A stretch of DNA of 64,000 bases, taken from the NCBI RefSeq assembly GCF_010389155.1, contig NC_057766.1:2418001-2482000 (forward strand). The letters are read 5' to 3'. Numbering within the stretch: position 1 is the stretch's first letter; each line of letters starts with the position of its first letter. Below are positions 36,380-48,893 of the stretch, one piece after another. The stretch comes from Erigeron canadensis (lineage: Eukaryota > Streptophyta > Magnoliopsida > Asterales > Asteraceae). The notes under the pieces were generated by a model. That model saw only the letters and a list, made by a program, of their open reading frames with translations. It was not told where the DNA came from and did not search any database. The position numbers were made by a program, and so were the translations under genes.

Positions 36380-38190
36380 GATCATTTATGCTTAATTTAT
36401 AGTCATTTATGCATATATCTCGATGCTTTATGGTATATGTGAGTGATTTTAGGTCTATAGCATGTAAGATGGGTGAAAATGAGCAGAAACGATATAATGA
36501 AGATCCATGAAGGCTTACGGATGCTTGGAGTAGAGATTGGATGAAGAAACGGAAGGAAATGTCGATTGAGAAGTCAGTGGGCCACACTCCGTACACAATG
36601 GGTCGCACTATTATTCTTGGAAAACAAAGATTTTGAAGATTTATTCAGATGGTGGGGAGCACTAGGGAGCAGTGGGTAGCACTGGTGTGAAGTTCAGAAC
36701 AGAAAAGTTTCAGTGAGCCCCGCTCAATATTCAGTGGGTCGCACTATAGGTTGGCCAGACTTAAGAGTTTCCAAAACACTATAAATACATGGCAAAACCC
36801 TATCAAACGAATTATCTCTCATTAACATTTGAAATTAGGGTTCTTTGGAGGCATATTTAGTAGCTTTTACATCTTTGAAGATCATAGGTTGCTCGTGACT
36901 TCCAAGGCATTCGGTTATCGATTTTCTTAGCTTTCAATTGTTTTTGACACATTGGTACAATATTATTTCACATACTTTCACTCTTTGTGTTATGATTATG
37001 ATTATGGGTAGCTAAATTCTTCATCATCTACTGAGATGAAGTGATACAAAGACGATGGTTGCATAGTTTTTCATCCAAGTTGATTTTAATTAACGTTATG
37101 TCGTGATCTTAATGAATTGTTTTCTTGTTCGATTGTGTCGGAAGTACATAAGTATGATTTCAATTATTTGTCTATGAGTAATTGGTGCTAGGTCTTTGAG
37201 TGATAGTAAAGGACATAGTAATCATAGGGAACAATTTGTTAAATGGAATTGATAGTTGATGGTGTCACATAAATTTCAAGTAGACATAATTGTTAATGCT
37301 AAACCAAAACAAATTAATTGATTAAGGTAAATTATATTAAATGTTGGTGGTGTCGGTTTTCTATAATTAATCTAGTTAGTTAATAGAATTGATTAGAGTC
37401 ATAAGCTTGTTGGCCACCAAGTGAGTTTCTTTGTTCGAATCTAGGTTACTTGTCAACATATTTGGATTGAGTCTTAATTTAAATGCAACCAGAGTTAATG
37501 TATCATGGAGTCGAAATAGATGATCTTTTAATCTTTATTGATATAAGACAATTATCTTTTCAATTGAATTATACGGAATTGCTAACAATTTAGTAATCAA
37601 CTAACTTTTCAAAAAATCCAATATGATGGGAGTCTTTAAATTCCAACCTCTTTTCTAAACTACTTAAAACTCGCTTACTCTTGTTAGTCTCTGTGGAACG
37701 ATCCTGGACTTACTTTGAGCTATATTGCATACGAATGGGTCCACTGCCCGATTGTGTGTAGTATTCGGTACGAAGTATTTCTTGATTTTAATTTAATTAG
37801 ATTTTCACACATCAAGTTTTTGGCACCACTGCAGGGGAGTAATTTAAGAGTTTAAGTTTGAGATTTCGTAGTTGATCCTTTTTTGTATTCACATACAAGA
37901 GAGTTAATTGCTTTCTTAGATTAGTTTTATTTTTATTTTTATATTTTGTTTTTATTTAGTTAAAATTTTCTTCCATCGGTGCTTTTCACGGGTTGTGTTA
38001 GTGTCTGTTTTGTAGGATTGGCATCACCAATGGCATATCAAGTTTATGATTTGGAAGAGGAATATCCTAATGAGCTTCGCAACTTTAAACAGTTTGCTGA
38101 TGAAACTTACGAGGAAGCTTGGTTAAGGATAAGGATTAGTTAATAAGTTGCGCATGTACGGACTTACAACTTGTTAACTTGTTTCGGAAG
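36376..38190 (+). mobile_element. Athila-like LTR with primer-binding site and gag start, inserted in the Tat-like element
   Basis: The LTR-like part ends ACACATCA at about 37819, followed by AGTTTTTGGCACCACTGCAG, close to the Athila primer-binding region. Before it the CTCTGTGGAACGATCCTGGA block is the conserved 3' LTR region of Athila elements as I know it. From 38030 a short frame MAYQVYDLEEE runs to QFADETYEEAWLRI, like an Athila gag N terminus, then stops. GAAGCTTGGTTAAGGATAAG occurs twice, at 38114 and 38187, marking a rearranged junction. Confidence 0.6.
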
Positions 38191-38259
38191 CTTGGTTAAG
38201 GATAAGAGGATTAGCATCATACTTAGCCTCTTCCCACTCCTTTGTAGCAGCCTCCACCT

Positions 38260-39661
38260 TTACAGAGGCATTAGCATCATAATCAAGACGGGAAGCAAGG
38301 TCAACTGACCCTCCTGGCTGAATTCCTCCAACACCCTGGCTCGCTCTTCTAAATGATTTGCAGAAACACCCTCACCAACTGACTTTAGCACATCAGAGCT
38401 TGCCAACAGAGACCTGCACACAAAGGGAACATACTTAGAGATCAACCTGCCATGATCAACCTTCATCAACTGCAACTGCTTGGATAGATCCTCAATCATC
38501 AATTTGTCAGCTTGAGACTGTGACAACATCTTGACACTTTCAATTGACCTTGCTTGCAGTTTTGCCTTTAGCTTGGAGATCTCCTCTTTTTTTTCAAAAA
38601 GGGTTGACTCTTGAGACTTCAATAAGTCCTCTGTCTCTTTTAGTTTCTCCCTCATGGATGCCGACTCACTTTGATCACCATATTTAGCGAATTTCTTCTC
38701 CAAATGAGAGACAGTGACGGTCAAAAGCAATTCCCTCTGCTTACCCTCCCCCACTGCCTTCACAAGAGTACTATACCGAAAATGCATTTCAGTAAGTGTG
38801 GTACTATGAGCATCACAACCCTCATCAAAGAAAGACAAAAACTTGAAGGGCTCCATTGATCTTATTTCATCAGCCGTATGTTTGGGAACTTGAGATCTGA
38901 ACAACCAGTCTGATTCATAAAATTCTGAAAACAAAACAAAGAGCAATGAGGGAATGAAGAAGTATGAAAATCAAGAAATATAAATGCTTACCCTTCTTGG
39001 GAGAATCCTTGGCAAACACTGACTTACGAGTTTTTCTGCTAGTAGCCCTGGATTTCTTATTACCTTCTTCAACATCCTCATTGGCAGCATTAGCAGCACT
39101 GGCAACAGCAGTTTTGCCTTTCTTCAAACGAGACCCAAAGGAACCACCGGGGGGAGACGTACATATTGGCTCTCTTCTTCCCAACATCAGGAAGAGCATC
39201 GATATCAATAGCATCAACTTGTGGAGGGGGACGATTAACAGCTTCGCCAGTCTCACCAGGACGCTCACCAATACTACCACCACGAGCAGAAGTATTTGGA
39301 TTGGGCACCTGAGAAACTTCCTTGGTACCTTTTTGATGTATTGCAAGTATGACATGTTTGCAAATAAAACACAAAACAATGATAAAAAGCAGACAAAGGA
39401 ACAATAGAGTCTATACAAAGGGAGCATACCATCAAACTCTTCCTCTCCCTCAGCAAGAGCAAGAATATGACCTATTTTAAACAAAATCTCATCTGGATAT
39501 TGGTAAACAACAAAACCCTCCTCCTCCAAAATATCATATATACTACCACAATCATCCTCTGGTATGGCATCACCAAAAAAACATTTTTTCTGTACTTTTA
39601 GCCTACTCCTCTCATAAATACACTCACAGTGCTTGGGAAACAAGCTATGATTCATAAACAC
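38260..39661 (-). pseudogene. Antisense ORF of the Tat-like element
   Basis: Two main coding blocks on the minus strand, 38915-39661 and 38260-38946, are linked by intron-like gaps. One frame change lies near 39160, where KKRANMYVSP shifts to GGSFGSRLKKGK. The second block opens with FYESDWLFRSQVPKHTADEI and has a coiled-coil-like Glu/Lys/Leu-rich stretch (KLKETEDLLKSQES, SKLKAKLQ). I know of no defined function. It lies opposite to gag and next to the right LTR, as the antisense ORFs of Retand/Tat elements do. Confidence 0.6.
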
Positions 39662-40280
39662 ATACTCATCCTTTCAATCATGGAGACCCACTCCGCCCTT
39701 AATGATACATTCAATCTTAGGCCTGTTAGCTATGGTTATCCAATCACCAGCGACAGAGATATTCAACAACTTCCTAAACATAGTGATAGTTGGCTCCATC
39801 ACATAAGCACGACAAACAACTTTAAAAGTCACTATCCTGGCACAACCTAACGGATGCATCATAGAGATATGGCACTTATAATATTTTAAGACTTCAATAA
39901 AGAACATGGGGAGAAAGTCACAAACCACCTATAAATAAGGGGGAGTATGACTAATCAAATCATAATAACAAACACATACATATTTGGCGTACAAAAGGCT
40001 CCGTCTTACCGTAAGGGAATCGCCAGATAACAACCACATTCACCCCCATTCCCCGTTCTAGGTTATCGGATTGGCTGTACAAACACCAAGTATCTACTTT
40101 AATGCATTCATTTCCCTGGCTTAGATTATTCAAACATCAAAATGACTGAGCATATATAGGTAATTTTGATGGTGGTTTATGGGATAAGGTTAAAAAACAA
40201 TTCAAACCAATCGGTTTTTATCAACGATAAAATAGCAAAGTTTATAGAGATTACTTTTAAAACTTCTGGAACAATTTTAA

Positions 40281-42309
40281 CTAGATTAATACCAAGTCGT
40301 TGACCAGGGTAAACATATATTTATGTATCTTACAATTTACGAAAACTTTATTTGAGTTACTTCATCATTATTAAATTAAAAATAAAATGAAACAAACAAT
40401 TAAATTCAACAAATTATATTAAAGAAAATTTAGAATCAGACAAAAAAACATATAACCTATGTAACAAAATCGATCTAGATCAAAAAATATTGCAGGGTAC
40501 AAGTAACATGATACATCATATAAGACCGCATAGTGAGTTAAGATTTTATTGATGAGTTATGTGTATGAAACCATAGATATCATTTTTGTCATCAATTCGA
40601 TGTAAAATGTTTTCAACATCCCAAGATTATAAGGCTATCAATACTTGATCCAACTCAAAATCCAACTAATTACCAAAAAATATTTGACCCGAAAACAACT
40701 CATTTGAGTTACCAACTTGCTAAATCATTTGATCCAAAATAACTAAATTGACCTACTTGACCGAAACCAATCAATTTGACTGTCAACTTATTTAACCTAA
40801 AAACCACCCATTTGACCATGACCTAAAATCAACCCACATCAAATCCATTTGACCTAAAACCAACCTATTTGTAGTCAACCCTCCAGCTCATTTATTGACT
40901 CAACTTTACCCAGATAAACCCTTATAGATCTCGGTTCTAAGCTGAAAGTTATAGACTTATAATGGGTCGGATTAAGGATAGAGATTTTCATTCTGCTAAC
41001 TCGCTAACTCCACAAAGGTTGTCAGGTCCTGCCAATCCCAATAACCTAATTATTACCGACCAACTCAACCTAAAACCATCACATTTGACGTGCCAACCTG
41101 GTAACCTACTTGACTTAAAAAATAACTCATATAACACACTTGATTCAAACCAACCCACTAACTCGAACATATTTTTTAAATTAATTTACCTATCCTTACT
41201 GACTCATCTGACCTACCAACCCGCCAACGCACTTCATTTAATAACAATCCATTTGACCAACTTGCCCAAAGCCAACCCAATCTGACCAGCCAATCGACTT
41301 AACCAAAAAACAAACCATTTAACCTAAACCAACCCATTTGATATTCCATAACTCATCAAGCCACATGAACCAAAAACAACCCATTATAGTTAATCAGATC
41401 AACCATGGCTTACCCGGGACGATTCGGGTCAATCCTGTTTGAAATTCCTACTGTAGACTTAAACTTGAACCCCCCCCCCCCCTTTTGTACATCATGTTTG
41501 GTTATTTGGTTCAACTCTCCAAAGTGACATATTTGCAATCACATCCCACCAACGTCTATTAGACTCGAGGATTAGATATTTAAAGAAGAAAATTACAACA
41601 TAAAATTTGTACTAACTGATGTAATTAGAGTCATCATGACTATCATTAAGTTTGTAATTTTAACAACCATTTTTAATTAATGTTATAATATTATGGTCAT
41701 TTTTATATCCTAAACCTATTCATTATAAAAAGAAATATGAAAACTCATTCATGGATATTGTTTGTATGTTAAACTATAAATTTGCTTAGCATATTTTAAA
41801 TTCTTAATGAGTTAATGCTAAATTTCAGTTATATATGGTTAACATCTTATATTTTTTTCATACATTAAGTAAATATTTTTGAAGGATAAAAAATTTAATA
41901 AATCTTTTTGTTTGAAAGTGCGTAAGCCATTAAGCCTCACTTACAGATGAGTTTTCTAATATCTAATAAGAAGAATATAAATTGAATTCAAATAGCAAAA
42001 TAATTATAACTTTAAATTTAAAAAAATAACTTTAACTTTTGAACAACATGTTTGGTTAAAACATTGAAATGATCTTGCAATTAGAAAACTACTCGTATGA
42101 CTTCATAGGTGTTAACCATGTTACTTTACATTTGTTTTCTTTTTTAATTCTCATTTTTAATTATGGCATGCTTTAATAAGACATTTTCTTTCCAAAATTG
42201 TGTTTTTTAATTCCAATGGTGGAGATTGAATGTTGAATTTATTTTGAAGGATGGAGATTAATGATAAGCATAATATTTTCTCTTAGCTCTACCAACAATC
42301 TTAATATAT
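40281..42309 (-). mobile_element. Helitron-like element A
   Basis: On the minus strand it ends TATTAATCTAG at 40281 followed by T, matching the 3' end of element B. The upstream part (about 42235-42309) matches the 5' part of B (about 43565-43630): TAGAGC followed by AAAATATTATG. The interior 40640-41430 is built of degenerate CCAACCCATTTGACC-type units in irregular tandem. The 5' terminus is not fixed. No Rep/helicase gene. The C12 run at 41470 lies inside. Confidence 0.5.
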
Positions 42310-42956
42310 ACTAGATTAATACCCGGTCGGTGATCGGGTTACAAATAATTCGATGACCGGGTTACAGATAATCTTATACTTGTATCACATATTGCAAAAA
42401 GTGTAAGTCTTATAGTATACAAAGATGAAGTTTAGTATGAAATCAAATATAACGTGAAGATAAACTTTTAACACTTATGTATTTTTTGGTATAACATATT
42501 GAGTCTATCAATACCCGATCCAACCCAAAAACAACGTAAAAATAACCGGGCTATACTTGCATATTTTGGACCTTCTAATCCACCAAACATATTCATTTGG
42601 GCTAGTTGACCTTTTCGATTAACAAATCGACCCGTCAACCAAAAATATTTTAAACTTGTATAATTTTTTCAATAGGTTAACCCACCATCCCATATGACCC
42701 GTGAACCTATAACTCATTTGACCTAATATTAATCCGCCAACATACAAACCCACCAACCAATATGATCTGTGTCAACTAAAATTAATCTACCAACCCATTT
42801 AACCCGCCAACCGATTTTTTGTGGATTGATGGGTTGTGTTTGGGTTAACGGATTGACAGCTTTGGGTTAATTTTTTTTCCCAATTTACATATCATTCGGG
42901 TTCGAGTTGGATATTTTCGACGTCCCCTTCTCTTATAACCCACTCTACCAATGTAG

Positions 42957-43218
42957 AAGTAAAACATGAACCCTCATATATTATTAATCATCTCGGTTAA
43001 AATTCGGCCGCTAACAACCATTTTAGATTACAAACCGTTTCATTTTTTATGAATAAGTTTTCAAAATGAGTTTTGTTGTTTACACTTAGTAAAACACGAA
43101 CCCTGGTATATTATTAGTCATCTCGGTTAAAATTCGGCCGCTAACAACCATTTTAGATTACAAACCGTTTCATTTTTTATGAATAAGTTTTCAAAATGAG
43201 TTTTGCTGTTTACACTTA
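42957..43218. repeat. Tandem duplication, two 131-bp units
   Basis: Both units run from AGTAAAACA(T/C)GAACCCT through CTCGGTTAAAATTCGGCCGC to AAATGAGTTTTG with very few differences. Confidence 0.9.
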
Positions 43219-43414
43219 ATTATTTCATATCTCATCTTTAAAATGCTTCCTTATATTTCTATACGAATTGAAATAAAAGTAGAATATGTGCATTCTAAGA
43301 TACTTGGGCTAGCAACATAAAGAAATACAATGGAAATGTGAATTCAATGTAGAAATAGCTTATTTGAAAATATATTTGTAATTATTATGGTAAGGTTGTT
43401 TATTTTGAAATAGG

Positions 43415-43585
43415 CATTAAATACTTTCCAAAACTTTTAACCAATCATAGTACATAGAAATCATCTTTTTAACCAATAAGAATCAAGAGAATTCATAATA
43501 TTAAATACTTTCCAAAACCTTTTACCAATCATAGTATATAGAAATCATCTTTTCAACCAATAAGAATCAAGAGAACTCATAATAT
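43415..43585. repeat. Tandem duplication, two units of about 83 bp
   Basis: ATTAAATACTTTCCAAAAC, CCAATCATAGTA and ACCAATAAGAATCAAGAGAA occur in the same order in both halves. Confidence 0.85.
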
Positions 43586-43632
43586 TTTCTTTCTGCTCTA
43601 CTAGCAATATATATATATATATATTAATAGGA

Positions 43633-44848
43633 ACCTAATTGACTCTTATTTTTATAGTTATAAATTTAAAATGTTAATTAAATGTTTGGCAAAAAGTGTT
43701 TGGTTTAATCTTGATTTAAGTTGCTTTAATTTATTTAGTAGTATGTTTTATTTAGCTAGTAGAGTAAAGTTAATGCATGAAGTAAGTCTTCAAGTGATAG
43801 TTATGCATGGTAAGAAAGTGCATGTGAAGTATTGGTCACGGGAAGGTTAATTCAAATCATAGGGTAAGTCAAATAGTCAATAATATGATATATGAACGTG
43901 AATGTGTTAATTGAAATATATGAAGTATAAGATGTATCTTTGGTTTTTCTCATAGATTTTGGGTTCGACTTTTTAGAGTGATAAGTCTGTGTATTATTTT
44001 CCTAAATTATCTGTAACGGCTCATGATCTACATCTCGTAGTCTATAGTACGTATAAGACTTCACCATTATATGATAAGGTGTCCCCTAATATCGAATACC
44101 GACTTACTGTTAAAAAAATTAACAAGTACAAGAGAGCACATGGTTGGTTGATTTGGTCAAGATTGACCAAGTTTATTGGAGTATCATGGAGGAGAAGAGT
44201 GGAACTAGCAGTTTTATACACGAGAAATAATATCCGTACCATTTTTTTATACATCTACCACAATATATACAATTTATATAACAGACTGTAGAAGTTATTA
44301 ATGTAACATTATGTCAAATGTATCAAGAATAGTGGTATGAATATTACCTCCATTTATGCATATACCTGTTTCTTTCATGTTTGTTTGTTTCTGTATAAAT
44401 AGCACTAGCAGCAGGCATTTTGAGAACCCCTTAGTCTCATATATCGTATTGGTGCCTACGCATAGCTTTTGCAAGCCTTTGGCATCAAGTAATTTCTCCT
44501 ATAAAGAATACCCATAATGAAGTTAGTTGACAGTTTGTACACGAGACATTTTTATGTAACCACTTTTCAGTAAGTAAGAAAGTACAATGGAGGCTCGATT
44601 AAGACAATGTAGTTTATCGTAAATAGCCCTCACTATACAATCATGCATGAGGTGAAATGCAATTTGAAATACGTCTTTAAAAAAATAGTAAATACACTTT
44701 AAAAAACAATAAAAAGAAAGGTAAATGATGATTAAATTTTCACCATTAGTATGACTTTTTTTTTGTGTTTGAAAATTTTTGGTGTGTGTAAAATAAAAAA
44801 ATGATTAGATAAATAGTAGGAGTATTTGCAGTAATGCACGTATGTATG
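43633..44848. other. Intergenic DNA between the Helitron pair and the hAT-like element
   Basis: No real gene. The frame at 43989-44291 has no family features. The phrase GAATACCGACTTACTGTTAA at 44093 matches the tail of the minus-strand SINE at 49332 in reverse, so a SINE tail fragment may lie here. Confidence 0.4.
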
Positions 44849-46224
44849 TAGTGGCGGATCTATAAAACTGTCATTGGGTATGCACTTTCTGGAAAAAAAA
44901 TTCTTCATAAATGTACGCTTGACTTAGCGAATGGTTCATTAACAAATTAAAAAACAAACATGTAATCGTGTTCATGTTTGTTTATTTGTAACTATAAACT
45001 TTACAACTATAAACGAACACAAATGAAAAACAAAATACTAATTTGTAACTATAAACTTTACAACTAATTAGATATTACAAAATATATAAGTTTTTCGAAA
45101 AGGTTTTTAAATGCTGATTTAAAGAGAATTTAAATTACTAACAAAAATTTACTACCAGAAGTTTTAAATCATATCTAGATGTGACTTAGAAAGAGAAATT
45201 GAAGATAATGGACATTGAACATTTTATAAATCAAATTATGATTACAAGATTATAAAGAAAGAACAAAAACTAATTTCTTGCAAATGATCTAAGATCTACG
45301 TTGCGACAAAATGAAATAACAACCTATTTATACTACTGAACTAACATATCTAAAAATAACAACATAAGTTCTTCCTCGTAAACAAACGTTAACTAATAAC
45401 TTCATCACCGTTTTTGTGTTCGTTCATTCACAAAAACGAATACAAAATAGTGATTAGACCGCAAATTGGAAAGCCAAAACGCTTGACTTTTGTGGTTAAC
45501 CACAAAAATACCAATTAATTTACTTTTTTTACTGTTTAGAATAAAGATAAGTGCCAAGAAATGCAGTCAACTAATGCTCAAAAGTTATTGTGTGCACGAA
45601 CTCTAGGTTAGTTTTATTGTGTTCACGAAACTTGAAGTTTTGGTTATTGTGAACATAAAACGGGATTATGGCTATGTGGGACCGATTATTTTCACATTGA
45701 CCCGTTGACTGCTTACGTGACATGCACACAATAACTTTTTGGGATTAGTTTATGCATACAATTAAAAAAAAACAAATTATTTTTTTCAAACTCGCCAGAA
45801 ATTACAAATACTCGCCGGAAAACTTAAAAATCCGATTAAACCTTCGTTTATTCGAATTAGATCACGAAATTCGCATCAAAATACTCAAATATCAGCCGCG
45901 AACAAACCCTCAACAAAAGTTAAACCGATTGAAACTCGCCAGGAAATTCACCAACTCGCCGGAAAAATTAAAATCACCATAACTTTGTTGTTTATTCGAG
46001 TTTCGACTTGAAACCAACACCAAACTGCTCAAAATTGTTGTCCGAAACTCGAAGAAACAACAAAGTTATGGTGATTTTAAATTTTCCGGCGAGTCTCAAT
46101 TGGTTTAACTTTTGCCGAGAGTTTGTTCGCGGCTGATTTTTGAGTATTTTGGTGCCAATTTCGTGGTCTAATTTGAATAAACGAAGGTTTAATCGGATTT
46201 TTAAGTTTTCCGGCGAGGATTTGC

Positions 46225-46907
46225 AGTTTCTGGCGAATTTGAAAAAAAATAATATGTTTTTTTAATAGTCTGCATTAACTAATCCCAAAAAGTTATTGTG
46301 TGCATAAACTATATAACACCCGCGATTTAGATTTGTTAACTTTTGAGAGTTGGATTCAATGTGACTAGCCTTCTTAGTGATAATTAGTAATTAAATTCAT
46401 TAAGGGAAACTTGTTTATGAAAAGTAACATGGAGAAAAACTATGGTGTCGGTAACTAAGAAAAACATTATATAAATTAAAATTTTCTTTGAAAAAGATTA
46501 ACGAATAAAATGTTTGTTGATAGAAATAATAATAGTGAAGTTGTTAAAATTTTGGGAACACTCATTAAAAACACTCAAAATTTCCCCATGCCTTTCCCTT
46601 CCTATATAAACCCATAATAACTCTTAAATGGTAGAAAACCCAAAACACACAAACATACAAAACTTAAAATATCCTCTCAAGAACACACAAATCTCATAAT
46701 ATCACTCAAATATTTCTCCATCCAAGAATCATATTTTCCTTTAGTAATCCATGGATCTATCGTTAAAGTAACATCATCTCTTTCAAATTTAAGGTATTGT
46801 GTGCATAAATAATCTGTTTCCGGCGAGTTTGAAAAAAAATAATCTGTTTTATTTTAATTGTGTGCATAAACGTACTAATCCCAAAAAGTTATTGTGTGCA
46901 TAAACTA
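46225..46907. repeat. Tandem duplication spanning a foldback arm and the LTR start
   Basis: TTTCTGGCGAATTTGAAAAAAAA at 46227 recurs at 46817 and the LTR start at 46310 recurs at 46908. The unit of about 590-597 bp therefore includes the first 490 bp of the solo LTR (46310-46797) plus adjoining foldback sequence. The duplication must postdate the LTR insertion. Confidence 0.8.
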
Positions 46908-48893
46908 TGTAACACCCGCGATTTAGATTTGTTAACTTTTGAGAGTTGGATTCAATGTGACTAGCCTTCTTAGTGATAATTAGTAATTAAATTCATTAAG
47001 GGAAACATGCTTATGAAAAGTAACATGAAGAAAAACTATGGTGTCGGTAACTAAGAAAAACATTATTATAAATTAAAATTTTGTTTGAAAAAGATTAACG
47101 AATAAAATGTTTGTTGATAGAAATAGTAATAGTGAAGTTGTTAAAATTTTGGGAACACTCATTAAAAACACTTAAAATTTCCCCATGCCTTTTCCCTCCT
47201 ATATAAACCCATAAGAACTCTCAAATGGTAGAAAACCCAAAACACACAAACACACAAAACTTAAAGTATCCTCTCAAGAACACACAAATCTCATAATATC
47301 ACTCAAATATTTCTCCATCCAAGAATCATATTTTTCTTTAGTAATCCATGGATCTATCATTCAAGTAACATCATCTCTTTCAAAATTAAGGTATTTCAAA
47401 CAAAAATTCCCATCTTTCTTCCTTTAATATTTCGGTTTTATTAGAAATATGGCACAAGTTTTATCATCAAGCTTACAACTTTTTATGTCCAAAAGTTCCT
47501 AAAACATATGTTATTACTAATACTAAAGTATCACACGTTTTTATTAATAAAAAGTATGAATTTCAAGCGATTTTGTAAAGCTTTTTATTAACTTTGTTAT
47601 CAAATGGGTCACATACTTATAGTTCATTTTTGAACCCGTATGTTTAACATTGTTTTTATATAGTGATAAGAAACATAAAAGTACAACCGGATTATCAAAA
47701 CTAACAACGATTCTTACGAAAAGTGTTTTGAGAGTTCTTAGGAGAAACACGCATATGACCAAAAACACACAAATGACCAGAAACACGCATATGACCAGAA
47801 ACACGCAGATGACCAGAAACACACAAATGACCAGAAACATGCATATGACCAGAGACACGCATATGATCAGAAACACACAAATCATCAGAAACACACAAAT
47901 CAGCAGAAACACACAAATGGTCAAAACTCTCAAAACGGTCAAAACTCTCAAAATGGTCAAAGACTCGTAAACTTTTATTAAGACAAAACTTGCATACTTT
48001 TGGACAAACTAAGTTGAAATACTTAAGGATTTTTCTAACTAGGCAAATGGTGCACCGTAAAACGCTTGTCACTAGTATAAGTACTTATTACTTGTTATAT
48101 GAACAGATTAGGCGTAACCATTGCTTGTAACCAGATACTTGTGTAGCTTGCTATATTGCAGGACCACAGGTGAGTTTCGTAGTCCCCTTTTTTATATGTT
48201 TTCATGGGGGTTGAAAGGATACAAATGTGTTTTCTTGTAAGACTATACTTCTTTGATATGATATTGTAACGACCTACTTTGGATAAAATGTTGATGACAT
48301 GTTTTGGATACCTATACGATTTCATGACTTGGATACTTGTTGATACACGTTATGACTAAACTAAACGCATTGGCTGGTTGTTGAACCGTAAGTCCTGACT
48401 AAACTTGATATATCCATGGCAACATTGTGATATTGGCAATCCTTGTGATTTTGACGACCTTGCGATTATGGCAACATTGTGACATGGCCACTTTGACTAT
48501 ACATGAAAACCTGACAATCTAGACTGAAATCCTACGAACTCACTAACCATTGTGTTGACGTTTTTAAGTATCCTTTCAGGTGTACGGGTTAGAGGTGGCT
48601 GAGGAGAGTAGCAGGGAGCCTTTATAGGCAGACTTTGGACTCTAGGATTCATTGTTGCTGTTATACTATCTTATGATTTCATTTGTGTTGGTATGGTATT
48701 ATGCCTAACCTTTGATCCCCTACGTGGGAGTTGGATTATGCTTTATTTATGTATGGATTTATGTTGAATGCATGAGTTTATTTATGCTAAGACTTTCTAT
48801 ATTTATGGATTCATTTAGTCTTCCTATGTAATATCCATGACGCGTGTACTATGCGTCGCATCCCGAGTTTTCCGCCTTAGTCAAGGTGTAACA
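46908..48893. mobile_element. Solo LTR (1986 bp) with AACTA target duplication
   Basis: It starts TGTAACACCCGCG, ends AAGGTGTAACA, and is flanked by AACTA at 46903-46907 and 48894-48898. There is no internal coding region. A TATATAAACCCATAAGAACT block near 47200 and AAACACACAAACACACAAAA nearby may be its promoter and transcript start (inference). An 18-bp minisatellite lies at 47742-47960. Confidence 0.8.
47742..47960. repeat. 18-bp minisatellite, about 10-12 units
   Basis: Units follow AGAAACACGCATATGACC with variation. The last units change to GGTCAAAACTCTCAAAAC at the same 18-bp step. Because 18 is a multiple of three, open frames arise on both strands (47544-47960, 47650-47970). They are composition artefacts. 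Confidence 0.9.

Larger units (their letters stand above)
34523..40085 (+). mobile_element. Decayed Tat-like Ty3/Gypsy retrotransposon
   Basis: The left LTR is about 34523-34986 (TGTAACACC...CAAACA), followed by a primer-binding-like TGGCTCCATCCACGGGAC at 34989. A truncated right LTR copy, about 39907-40085, matches the left one from GGGGAGAAAGTCAC to the end. Between them are a degenerate Gln/Pro-rich leader (35110-36180), a gag piece (36185-36379), an inserted Athila-like segment, and an antisense ORF (38260-39661). No protease, reverse transcriptase or integrase remains. An antisense ORF between pol and the 3' LTR is known from Tat/Retand elements. No target duplication was found. Confidence 0.7.
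42311..43632 (-). mobile_element. Helitron-like element B
   Basis: The minus-strand 3' end is CTAG at 42311-42314 with T beyond, preceded by a hairpin in ACCCGGTCGGTGATCGGGT. The interior shares the CCGATCCAACCCAAAA and CCCGCCAACC words of element A. The upper boundary is approximate because TA repeats obscure it. It abuts element A directly. Confidence 0.55.

Noticed and set aside
47742..47960. Possible CRISPR-like array
   Set aside because: The repeats are contiguous with no unique spacers, in a plant LTR. It is a minisatellite.
47544..48072. Repetitive Val/Cys- or Thr/Arg-rich open frames on both strands
   Set aside because: They are produced by the 18-bp minisatellite in all frames and are not genes.
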